Origin: Bacteroidales bacterium
Lineage (GTDB): Bacteria > Bacteroidota > Bacteroidia > Bacteroidales > P3
NCBI GenBank assembly: GCA_017507285.1
Contig: JAFWBF010000164.1
Coordinates: 1-10,786, forward strand
DNA: 10,786 nt
Reading direction: 5' to 3'
Shown: positions 1-6,243 of the stretch, in pieces
Layout: each line of letters opens with the position of its first letter
Position numbering within the stretch: position 1 is the first letter of the stretch
Position numbers and translations under genes: made by a program
The notes under the pieces: model-generated
What the model was told of the DNA's origin: nothing
The model's input: the letters and a program-made list of their open reading frames with translations, nothing else
Database searches by the model: none

Positions 1-286
1 ACCCTACGATTTGTTCAGGTGATAACGGCTCTGTTCGTATGTATTTTTCTATTCGATTAATTACTTGTTTACTCATTTTTCTTGGTTCTTTTAAGCGTTC
101 TTTTCTGATTTTTGATTGTTATTCTGCTTGTAAATACGAGTATTTACCCTTATTGCTATTTCTTTTTAGTTCCCTTCTAATAGTTGATTTATGCACATTT
201 AGCAGTTTCGCAATATTTGCCATTGTCATTTTTTCTTTACGCATCAAAAAAATTGCGTATCTTTGTTCCTGTTTTAAGTGTTTCAT
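1..286 (-). pseudogene. IS30-family transposase, 5' part, interrupted by in-frame stop and cut by window edge
   Basis: The minus-strand frame from the ATG at 286-284 begins MKHLKQEQRYAIFL, a typical IS30-family transposase start, and continues with a helix-turn-helix (around ANIAKLLNVHKSTIRREL, about residues 23-40) that would bind the IS ends. After GKYSYLQAE the frame meets TAA at 121-119. The same frame continues without another stop to the window edge as QSKIRKERLKEPRK and later LSPEQIVG, which is what an IS30 transposase has at this point. One base change (CAA to TAA) explains the break. I read this as a dead or dying copy; the DDE catalytic domain lies beyond position 1. An ATG further on (76-74) could restart translation but would lack the DNA-binding domain. 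An upstream in-frame ATG at 340-338 exists, but it lies upstream of the -7 promoter element (319-312), so the 286 start is preferred. Confidence 0.8.
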
Positions 287-311
287 TTTTGTAACTTTTT
301 GGGAGGAGCCG

Positions 312-342
312 CAAAGATAACACTTTTTTTCAAGCCACAAAA
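312..342 (-). promoter_or_regulatory. Bacteroidota-type promoter for the IS30 transposase
   Basis: On the minus strand, TATCTTTG (319-312) matches the -7 consensus TAnnTTTG and TTTTG (342-338) sits 18 bases upstream as a -33 element. The expected transcript starts shortly before the transposase ATG at 286. The -33 element lies inside the arm of the hairpin at 335-372. Confidence 0.65.
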
Positions 343-372
343 GGAAAGAGATTTTTTCTCTTTCTTTTGTGG
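335..372. repeat. Long inverted repeat (hairpin) beside the IS30 promoter
   Basis: The left arm CCACAAAAGGAAAGAGA pairs with the right arm TCTCTTTCTTTTGTGG, giving about 16 base pairs with a single bulged G and a T-rich loop. Neither side carries a clean uridine tract, so it is not a standard terminator. It could be an IS-end structure that shields the transposase from read-through transcription, or part of the IS terminal region; the other IS end is outside the window. Confidence 0.6.
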
Positions 373-437
373 TAAAAAAAATCTTTTTAGCTCTTTTTTT
401 TACTCAAAAAGTTGCGTTTCTTATTGGAACTTATTTG

Positions 438-445
438 CAAAGATA
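438..445 (-). promoter_or_regulatory. Possible leftward Bacteroidota -7 element
   Basis: The minus strand reads TATCTTTG at 445-438, a full match to TAnnTTTG, pointing toward the transposase. No convincing -33 TTTG is seen at the right distance, so activity is uncertain. It forms an 11-bp inverted repeat with the rightward element at 476-486. Confidence 0.35.
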
Positions 446-475
446 GCAATTATTTTATTATTCGGTTATTTTTTG

Positions 476-483
476 TATCTTTG
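476..483 (+). promoter_or_regulatory. Bacteroidota -7 element upstream of the His-rich protein/TonB receptor pair
   Basis: TATCTTTG is a full match to the -7 consensus and lies directly before the first codons of the His-rich gene, leaving a very short leader: transcription would begin around 488-492. If so, the GTG at 489 is too close to be used and the ATG at 501 is the better start. The -33 region is only T-rich, without TTTG. No other TAnnTTTG occurs between this site and the receptor, so both genes probably share it. Confidence 0.55.
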
Positions 484-500
484 CAATTGTGAAACAGGTA

Positions 501-839
501 ATGAAAAACATATTAGGATACTTTCTTATAGCACTTTACATGTGCTTTTCTGTTGCTACATCCATGTTTATTCATACCCATTATTACGAAGGTGAGAGTA
601 TTGTTCACTCCCATCCATTTCTTGGAGGCGAGGGTGGAGCATTAAATCATACACACACTGTTTCACAATCGCTTTTTATACATCATATTTCTTCAACGTT
701 ACTGTTGGTTATATCTTCGGCAGTAGGAATTGCCGTATTATTTACAACACTTTCTAAAGAATATATCTACGAAGTACAAGCAGGGACGTCTAGGTATATC
801 CTCTATTTTTCGTTGAGGGCCCCACCGGTGGCTTCCTGA
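501..839 (+). CDS. Small histidine-rich membrane protein upstream of a TonB receptor
   Basis: The protein is 112 residues from the ATG at 501 (MKNILGYFLIALYMC); a GTG at 489 would add four residues but lies at the expected transcription start. It has a hydrophobic N-terminus (about residues 4-22, signal anchor or signal peptide), then a short extracytoplasmic stretch rich in histidine (HTHYYEG, HSHPF, NHTHT, FIHHIS), then a second hydrophobic segment (about 65-85), and it ends with LRAPPVAS. Clustered HxH pairs outside the membrane suggest binding of a transition metal. Small two-helix proteins with His clusters and an R-x-P-P tail next to TonB receptors are known in Proteobacteria (the DUF2946 type), and this looks like an analogous arrangement; I do not claim homology. 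No paralogue or known family was recognised with certainty. It precedes the receptor by 153 bases on the same strand, so the two are probably co-expressed. Confidence 0.7.
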   Translation: MKNILGYFLIALYMCFSVATSMFIHTHYYEGESIVHSHPFLGGEGGALNHTHTVSQSLFIHHISSTLLLVISSAVGIAVLFTTLSKEYIYEVQAGTSRYILYFSLRAPPVAS

Positions 840-852
840 GAACCAATAAAGA

Positions 853-927
853 AATTAGGACTGCCTAAATTAATAATCTTCTTATAAATAAAAAATAAAA
901 TCAGAAAAATAAGCATTAATTTTTCTG
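853..927. repeat. Short inverted repeats in the spacer before the TonB receptor
   Basis: The 153-base spacer (840-992) is AT-rich and has no open frame of note. It contains TTAGG-ACTG-CCTAA (855-868) and a perfect 9-bp inverted repeat CAGAAAAAT (902-910) / ATTTTTCTG (919-927) with an 8-base loop. Either could be an operator or an mRNA hairpin between the two genes; no U-tract follows the second, so it is a weak terminator candidate. No riboswitch was recognised. Confidence 0.35.
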
Positions 928-992
928 CTGATGATATTGTGCTATGTAGCGATATCGTTGGCGTAATACTATGCTCAAAAACAAAAAAAATA

Positions 993-3299
993 ATGAAACA
1001 TTCATATATAAACTATAGATCTTTGCTTATAACAATTGCTGTTTTTTGTTTAAGCATGTTGCCATTACAGGCACAAACAAAAACAGATTCACATATCCAT
1101 GGCCATGTTTTGGATGCCAAAACGGGCGAACATCTTCCGTATGTAAACATATACATTAAAGGTACCAACATTGGTACTGTTACCAACGAAAGCGGGCATT
1201 ATCATATCGAGAACTTGCCTCTAGGAACACACACTGTAGTAGCATCGTGTATGGGTTACAAAACAGTGGAAAAAACAGCAACTATAAAATCGCATAAGAC
1301 CAATGTTCAGCTACATTTCGAAATAGAAGAAAACGCCATGGTGATAAAAGATGTAGTGGTATCGGCCAACCGTTGCGAAGTAGATCGCAAAGAAGCGGCC
1401 ACTATTGTGAATATCATAAGTCCCGATGTGTTTGCCAATACCAATTCGGTAAACCTTGCCGAAGGGTTGAACTTTCAAGCCGGATTGAGGGTAGAGAACA
1501 CTTGTCAAAACTGTGGAGTAAACGCAGTGCGCATAAATGGTTTGGAAGGCAAATACTCTCAAATACTCATCGACAGTCGCCCTGTTTTCAGCTCGCTGGC
1601 AGGCGTGTATGGTTTAGAACAAATTCCCGTATCTATGATGGAACGTGTAGAAGTAATACGCGGAGGTGGCTCAGCAATATTCGGAGCCAATGCCATTGGT
1701 GGAGTTGTAAACATAATAACACGCGAACCCATACGAAACTCATTAGACATATCCAACACCACACAGTTGATAGGCGGAAAAGCATGGGACAACGTTACAT
1801 CGGTGAATGCTGCACTGATAGCTCCCAATAGAAAAATGGGTGCTTACATTTTTGGAATGGCTCGAGATAGACAAGGTTACGACCATGACGATGACGGCTA
1901 TACCGAACTAGGAAAACTAAAAGGAACTTCAATTGGACTGAGAGCCTACTACAAATTCTCCGATAACTCTAAACTATCGGCCGAATACCATGCAATGCAC
2001 GAATTTCGTAGAGGTGGCGATAGTATAGATATGATGCCTCACCAAGTAACCGTGGCCGAAGAAGCCGAACACTATATACACGGTGGTAGCCTCACTTACG
2101 ATTTTATATCAAATGATACAAAAACTCGCTTCTCGCTATTCTCGTCGATACAAACCGTTGACCGAAAAACCTATTATGGCACACAATATGATGTGAATGC
2201 CTATGGAACTTCGAATGACTTTAGTTTGGTAAGTGGTGGACAGTTCAATTATTCGTTCGACAAGTTGCTCTTTATGCCATCGGAGTTTGTGGCCGGGTTG
2301 GAATACTCCGTCAATCAGTTGGAGGATATACAACTTGCTTACAATAGAACATTGGAACAAAATATTTATATAGCCAGTGCTTTTGCCCAAAACGAATGGA
2401 AAAATCAACGTATGGGATTGCTTTTGGGTGTGCGTGCCGATAAGCATAATTTGGTAGACAATGTAGAGATTAGTCCGCGTGCCAACCTGCGCTATGCCTT
2501 TGGCAAAACATTGGTGGGCCGACTCAGTTACTCGTCGGGATTTAGAGCACCGCAGGCTTTCGACGAGGATTTGCACATTATGGCTGTAGGTGGCGAAGTG
2601 GCCATCATAAGTTTAAGTCCCGAACTTGAACCCGAACACTCAAAAAGTATAAGTGGGTCGCTGACATGGACTCCCAAGATAGGCGACAACGAATTGATGC
2701 TTCTTGCCGAAGGTTTTTATACCAACCTAAGCGATGTGTTTGTATTAACAGAAAAAGGATTTGATGCACAAGGTAACCTATTGCTCGAACGCCAAAACGG
2801 GTCGGGAGCATACGTAGCCGGGGTAAATATGGAGGCAACCTATTCGCCATTCATAGACCTAAACTTCCAGCTGGGCTATACCTATCAGCAAAGTCGATAC
2901 AAGGAACCCGAACAATGGTCGGACGATGTGGAGGCTCAAACCCGAATGTTCCGCACTCCGGACCATTACGGATATTTCACCATCGACTATACTATGCTCA
3001 ATTCGCTTAAGTTTTCGCTTTCCGGAACATATACCGGTAGCATGCTGGTACAGCACTTTGCCGGATATGTCGAAAAAGACGAGCAGGTGGAAACACCTCA
3101 GTTTTTCGATATGACGCTGAAAATTGCATACGACATCAAGGTGTCGAACAATAGCACTATGCAAGTAAATGCCGGTATCAAAAATATTTTCAACTCCTAC
3201 CAAAACGATTTTGACAAGGGTGCCAACCGCGATGCCGGCTTTATATATGGTCCGGGTTTGCCCCGAACTTTCTTTATAGGGCTGAAAATGGGAATATAA
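993..3299 (+). CDS. TonB-dependent outer-membrane receptor, metal/heme type
   Basis: The protein has 768 residues from the ATG at 993. It starts with a signal peptide (about 1-28, hydrophobic core LLITIAVFCL, end LQAQ), then a carboxypeptidase-regulatory-like domain (about 34-110, HGHVLDAKTGEHLPYVNIYI), a plug domain (about 120-245, with RINGLEGKYSQILIDSRP and RVEVIRGGGSAIFGANAIGG) and a 22-strand-type barrel to the C-terminus. The plug carries a CxxC pair (CQNCG, residues 171-175). In the barrel FRAP (517-520) is followed by His528 and SPEL (542-545), which resembles the FRAP/His/NPNL signature of heme receptors, but this is also seen more loosely in other receptors. There is no SusD partner, so a glycan role is unlikely; the His-rich neighbour supports a metal or metal-chelate substrate. 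A frame extension starts with GTG at 939 but adds no signal-peptide-like sequence, so it is rejected. The exact substrate is unknown. Confidence 0.93.
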   Translation: MKHSYINYRSLLITIAVFCLSMLPLQAQTKTDSHIHGHVLDAKTGEHLPYVNIYIKGTNIGTVTNESGHYHIENLPLGTHTVVASCMGYKTVEKTATIKSHKTNVQLHFEIEENAMVIKDVVVSANRCEVDRKEAATIVNIISPDVFANTNSVNLAEGLNFQAGLRVENTCQNCGVNAVRINGLEGKYSQILIDSRPVFSSLAGVYGLEQIPVSMMERVEVIRGGGSAIFGANAIGGVVNIITREPIRNSLDISNTTQLIGGKAWDNVTSVNAALIAPNRKMGAYIFGMARDRQGYDHDDDGYTELGKLKGTSIGLRAYYKFSDNSKLSAEYHAMHEFRRGGDSIDMMPHQVTVAEEAEHYIHGGSLTYDFISNDTKTRFSLFSSIQTVDRKTYYGTQYDVNAYGTSNDFSLVSGGQFNYSFDKLLFMPSEFVAGLEYSVNQLEDIQLAYNRTLEQNIYIASAFAQNEWKNQRMGLLLGVRADKHNLVDNVEISPRANLRYAFGKTLVGRLSYSSGFRAPQAFDEDLHIMAVGGEVAIISLSPELEPEHSKSISGSLTWTPKIGDNELMLLAEGFYTNLSDVFVLTEKGFDAQGNLLLERQNGSGAYVAGVNMEATYSPFIDLNFQLGYTYQQSRYKEPEQWSDDVEAQTRMFRTPDHYGYFTIDYTMLNSLKFSLSGTYTGSMLVQHFAGYVEKDEQVETPQFFDMTLKIAYDIKVSNNSTMQVNAGIKNIFNSYQNDFDKGANRDAGFIYGPGLPRTFFIGLKMGI

Positions 3300-3330
3300 C
3301 TTAGATATTCACAATATGTTTCAACAAAAA

Positions 3331-3364
3331 AAAGCAATAGACCTCGAGGTTTATTGCTTTTTTT
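3331..3364. terminator. Bidirectional intrinsic terminator between converging genes
   Basis: AAAGCAATAGACC (3331-3343) pairs with GGTTTATTGCTTT (3348-3360) across a TCGA loop, with one G-U wobble. It is flanked by an A-tract on the left and a T-tract on the right (to 3364), so it can end the TonB receptor transcript on the plus strand and the pcm transcript on the minus strand. Confidence 0.88.
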
Positions 3365-3392
3365 GCTAAATGCGGGTTTCAAAATATATGTA

Positions 3393-4037
3393 TCAGAATT
3401 TTCTTTTCTCAAGCATAGGTACGAAACGGAAATTGCCAAAACTTTCGGTTTTCAGTTCTGTATCGCTTAGTTTTGTTATCAGTCTCATTTCTTGAATTTT
3501 GTTGCCTACCGGTATTACCATCATTGCACCTATTTTCATTTGGTCTACAATGGCTTGTGGCACCTCCGGAGCACCGCAGGTTATTATCACCTTGTCGAAA
3601 GGGGCGTATGCCGGCAGTCCTTTATAGCCATCTCCAAGAAAAGTTTTGGCATTGTAGTGAAGTTCGGCAAGCTGGCGTTTTGCTTTGTCGAACAAGCCCT
3701 TGTGGCGTTCCACGCTAAACACTTGTGCTCCCAACTCGCAAAGTACAGAAGTTTGGTATCCCGAGCCTGTTCCTATCTCCATAACCTTTTCGCCACGTTT
3801 TATTTTAAGTAGTTGCGACTGAAAAGCCACCGTCGAAGGTTGTGAAATGGTTTGGTCGCAAAGAATGGGCAATGCCCTATCTTCGTAAGCTATCGTATCG
3901 AAAGTAGATTCCAAGAAAAAGTGTCGTGGTATTTTTTCGATAGCTGCCAATACGGCCTCATCGCTTATACCTTTCTCTCGTAGTTCGTTGCACAATCTCT
4001 TTCGCAATCCTTTGTGTTGAAATGTATCTATAGGCAT
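3393..4037 (-). CDS. pcm: Protein-L-isoaspartate O-methyltransferase
   Basis: The protein has 214 residues, the usual length for bacterial PCMT. This enzyme methylates L-isoaspartyl residues in aged proteins with S-adenosylmethionine, starting their repair in the cytoplasm. Seen in the sequence: the substrate-side motif DQTISQPSTVA (61-71), the SAM-binding motif I MEIGTGSGYQ (86-95), the acidic end of a following strand (VFSVERH), the motif GDGYKGLPAYAPFDKVIITC, and FRFVPML near the C-terminus. The ATG at 4037-4035 gives a standard N-terminus (KGLRKRLCNELREKGI). It follows surE by 44 bases on the same strand. surE and pcm are also neighbours in Escherichia coli and other bacteria, which supports both calls and a shared stationary-phase/maintenance role. 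The transcript should end at the terminator at 3331-3364. Confidence 0.95.
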   Translation of the reverse strand: MPIDTFQHKGLRKRLCNELREKGISDEAVLAAIEKIPRHFFLESTFDTIAYEDRALPILCDQTISQPSTVAFQSQLLKIKRGEKVMEIGTGSGYQTSVLCELGAQVFSVERHKGLFDKAKRQLAELHYNAKTFLGDGYKGLPAYAPFDKVIITCGAPEVPQAIVDQMKIGAMMVIPVGNKIQEMRLITKLSDTELKTESFGNFRFVPMLEKRKF

Positions 4038-4081
4038 AAACTTTTATTATTCAATGTAGTTGGTTAATATATGGTATGCTG

Positions 4082-4843
4082 TTATTTAAATATGTTTTTC
4101 ATAGTCTCTAAGTTGTCAAGTGCCGTGTAGTCGGCCTGGGTGGGTACTACAGAAACGTATCCGTTGTCCAAAGCCCAGATGTCGGTATCTTCTTCTTTAT
4201 CAGTACAAACAAAATTTCCCGTAAGCCAATAGTAGTCTTTTCCATTGGGGTCTGTTCGCTTTTCATAGCTGTCGGCCCAATATGCTTTAGACTCTCGGCA
4301 TACACGTATTCCCTTTATTTTGTTGTATGGCAGATTAGGAATATTTACGTTGAGCGATATTCGTTCGGGTAGTCCGTTTTTCAACACCTCTTCTACAATG
4401 GTTTTTATAAAAGGAATACAACCCGAGAAATCGGCATCAACATCGTGGTTTAGGAGTGAAAAACCTACTGCCGGCATGCCGTTTATGGCTGCTTCAACAA
4501 CAGCGCCCATTGTTCCGGAGTATATTACATTTATCGAGGCATTGCTACCATGGTTTATGCCCGAAAGTACTAGCGATGGTCGCCTATCGCAAAAGAAGGC
4601 TTCGGCCAGCTTTACACAATCAACGGGGGTGCCGTTGCAGGCATATATTTCCAATCCTTTTTCTGTTCTGACTTTCCTAACCCGGAGGGGTTGGTTGGTT
4701 GTAAGTGCATGGCTTTTGCCCGAAGCGTTAAGCTCGGTAGACATTACCACTATGTCGCCATACTCTCGTACGGCTTCTATCAGCACCTGCAATCCTTTTG
4801 CCGAAACACTATCGTCGTTGGTTATCAATATCAATGGGTTCAT
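4082..4843 (-). CDS. surE: 5'/3'-nucleotidase SurE
   Basis: The protein has 253 residues, as expected for the SurE family of metal-dependent phosphatases acting on nucleoside monophosphates. The metal-binding aspartates are seen in LILITNDDS (D10, D11), the next ligand in SGKSHALT (S41 region), and the asparagine in LVLSGINHGSN (N97), followed by the YSGTMGAVVEA motif. The family motif is normally NDDG; here the position after the two aspartates is serine (S12), which is unusual but the ligands are intact. The ATG at 4843-4841 sits 7 bases after the mgsA stop, a spacing that suggests translational coupling, and pcm follows 44 bases later. The end KNIFK is followed by TAA. Confidence 0.94.
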   Translation of the reverse strand: MNPLILITNDDSVSAKGLQVLIEAVREYGDIVVMSTELNASGKSHALTTNQPLRVRKVRTEKGLEIYACNGTPVDCVKLAEAFFCDRRPSLVLSGINHGSNASINVIYSGTMGAVVEAAINGMPAVGFSLLNHDVDADFSGCIPFIKTIVEEVLKNGLPERISLNVNIPNLPYNKIKGIRVCRESKAYWADSYEKRTDPNGKDYYWLTGNFVCTDKEEDTDIWALDNGYVSVVPTQADYTALDNLETMKNIFK

Positions 4844-4850
4844 ATAGCTG

Positions 4851-5312
4851 TTATTTTATCGTGCGGTTTATGTATTTGTCGTAGCTTTTTTCTTTTCTTT
4901 GGTAGTTTTCGTCCGAAAACAAGGGCGATGATATAAGATAATCGGCTGTGGTGCGATTGCAAGCCATTGGTACGTTGTAGAGTACTGTTATTCTTAGCAA
5001 TGCTTTTACGTCTACATCGTGGGGTTGTTGTGTCATAGGGTCCCAAAAAAACACCACCATGTCAATGCTTCCATCGGCAATGAAGGCTCCTAACTGTTGG
5101 TCGCCACCAAGAGGACCCGACTTGAGTTTTTGGACATGCACTTTTTTATCTTCTTCTACATTGTTGTTCAATGCATCTTCCACCAAACGTCCTGTTGTAC
5201 CTGTGGCAACAATTTCGTGCTCGACAAGTATTGTTTTGTTTGCCTCAACCCAATCAACCATTTCGTGCTTACAACTATCGTGAGCCACTAGTGCAATTCG
5301 TTTTTTCATCAT
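4851..5312 (-). CDS. mgsA: Methylglyoxal synthase
   Basis: The protein has 153 residues and aligns along its length with bacterial MgsA, which converts dihydroxyacetone phosphate to methylglyoxal and phosphate, a bypass of lower glycolysis that relieves phosphate limitation or sugar-phosphate build-up. Diagnostic stretches are IALVAHDSCK, ATGTTGRL, SGPLGGDQQLGA, VVFFWDPMTQQPHDVDVK and a closing NVPMACNRTTADYLISS. The catalytic aspartate (D71 in GGDQQ), D91, H98 and D101 are all present, and His11 of the first motif is kept. Compared with the E. coli enzyme there is an extra charged segment (about residues 52-63) before the SGP motif. Two adjacent ATGs (5312 and 5309) are possible starts. It is the first gene of the mgsA-surE-pcm cluster, lying directly after a terminator-like hairpin; no TAnnTTTG promoter was found in the short leader. 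Confidence 0.96.
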   Translation of the reverse strand: MMKKRIALVAHDSCKHEMVDWVEANKTILVEHEIVATGTTGRLVEDALNNNVEEDKKVHVQKLKSGPLGGDQQLGAFIADGSIDMVVFFWDPMTQQPHDVDVKALLRITVLYNVPMACNRTTADYLISSPLFSDENYQRKEKSYDKYINRTIK

Positions 5313-5329
5313 TCTAATACTATTTTTAG

Positions 5330-5360
5330 AAAAAAGAGGGGCAAATAAAATTCACCCCTC
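5330..5360 (-). terminator. Intrinsic terminator after the zinc-ribbon gene
   Basis: Read on the minus strand, GAGGGG (5360-5355) pairs with CCCCTC (5341-5336) over a 13-base AT-rich loop and is followed by a run of T (5335-5330). It lies 43 bases downstream of the zinc-ribbon stop and only 17 bases before the mgsA start, so it either separates the two transcription units or acts as an attenuator for mgsA. Confidence 0.65.
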
Positions 5361-5403
5361 AACATTAAATCCATGAAAACAAATATTAAATATTATTCTT
5401 ATC

Positions 5404-6216
5404 TTATTTAGCCAAAGCCTTGTCTACAATATCCTGATCCACCAAAATACGTCCGCAGTGTTCGCAAACGATAACTTTTTTGTGCATCTTTATTTCCATT
5501 TGGCGTTGATGAGGTATTTTGTTGAAACAACCACCACATGCATCACGGTCTACCATAACAACTGCCAAACCGTTGCGTGCTGCATTGCGTATGCGTTTGT
5601 ATGCCGAAAGGTAGCGTTCTTCGATAAATTGTTCTTGCTCTTTTGATTTTTTCAACAATGCTATCTCTTCCAATTCGGTTTCTTTTGTGATTTCTTCCAA
5701 CTCTTCTTTTTTTGCAACCAAATCGGCTGTGCGAGTTTCCAACATATTTTTCGCAATTTCAATATGTTGATGTTTTTCTTTTATTTTGGAATTGTTGTCC
5801 TTTATCTTGCGTTCACAAAGTTGTATTTCCAAATTTTGGAACTCTATTTCTTTGTTCAACGACTCGAATTCGCGATTGTTTCTTACGTTTTCTTGTTGTT
5901 TTTCGTATTTCTTTATAAGCTCTTTATGTTCGGCTATCGCATTTTTATGATCAACTATATTTCTTTCTGCCAATGCTATTTCCGATTGAAAGTTGGAAAT
6001 ACGAGTATTTAAACCGGCTATTTCGTCTTCCAAATCTTGAACTTCCAAAGGCAATTCGCCTCTAATGATACGAATTTTATCTATTTCGGTATCCACATGC
6101 TGTAATGTATATAGAGCGATAAGACGATTTTCTACTATAATGTCTACTTCTTGTTGGCGTAAAGCCTCGTTAATCATTGCTTCTTTCTCAAGTTCAGCCA
6201 ATTTTTTCTTTGCCAT
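5404..6216 (-). CDS. Coiled-coil protein with C-terminal C4 zinc ribbon
   Basis: The protein has 270 residues. Residues about 45-205 are a long charged coiled coil (many E/K/I/L heptads, for example EIEFQNLEIQLCERKIKDNN). The C-terminus holds a zinc ribbon with C227-x2-C230 and C251-x2-C254 (CGGCFNKIP and VCEHCGRIL), separated by 20 residues. This is the domain architecture of the C4-type zinc-ribbon family (zf-RING_7, PF02591), which is widespread and often encoded beside Nif3-like proteins. Its molecular role is not established; the shape suggests a nucleic-acid- or protein-binding scaffold in the cytoplasm. It begins at the ATG 6216-6214 (MAKKKLAELEKEAM), 27 bases after the nif3-like stop, so the two genes form an operon, which ends at the hairpin at 5330-5360. 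Confidence 0.9.
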   Translation of the reverse strand: MAKKKLAELEKEAMINEALRQQEVDIIVENRLIALYTLQHVDTEIDKIRIIRGELPLEVQDLEDEIAGLNTRISNFQSEIALAERNIVDHKNAIAEHKELIKKYEKQQENVRNNREFESLNKEIEFQNLEIQLCERKIKDNNSKIKEKHQHIEIAKNMLETRTADLVAKKEELEEITKETELEEIALLKKSKEQEQFIEERYLSAYKRIRNAARNGLAVVMVDRDACGGCFNKIPHQRQMEIKMHKKVIVCEHCGRILVDQDIVDKALAK

Positions 6217-6243
6217 ATATCTGTGTAAATTATTGTTTTATAA

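Noticed and set aside
953..960. TATCGTTG as a separate promoter for the TonB receptor
   Set aside because: It misses the conserved TTTG by one base and has no -33 element at a suitable distance.
939..992. Upstream GTG extension of the TonB receptor
   Set aside because: The added 18 residues would displace the signal peptide; the ATG at 993 starts directly with a standard one.
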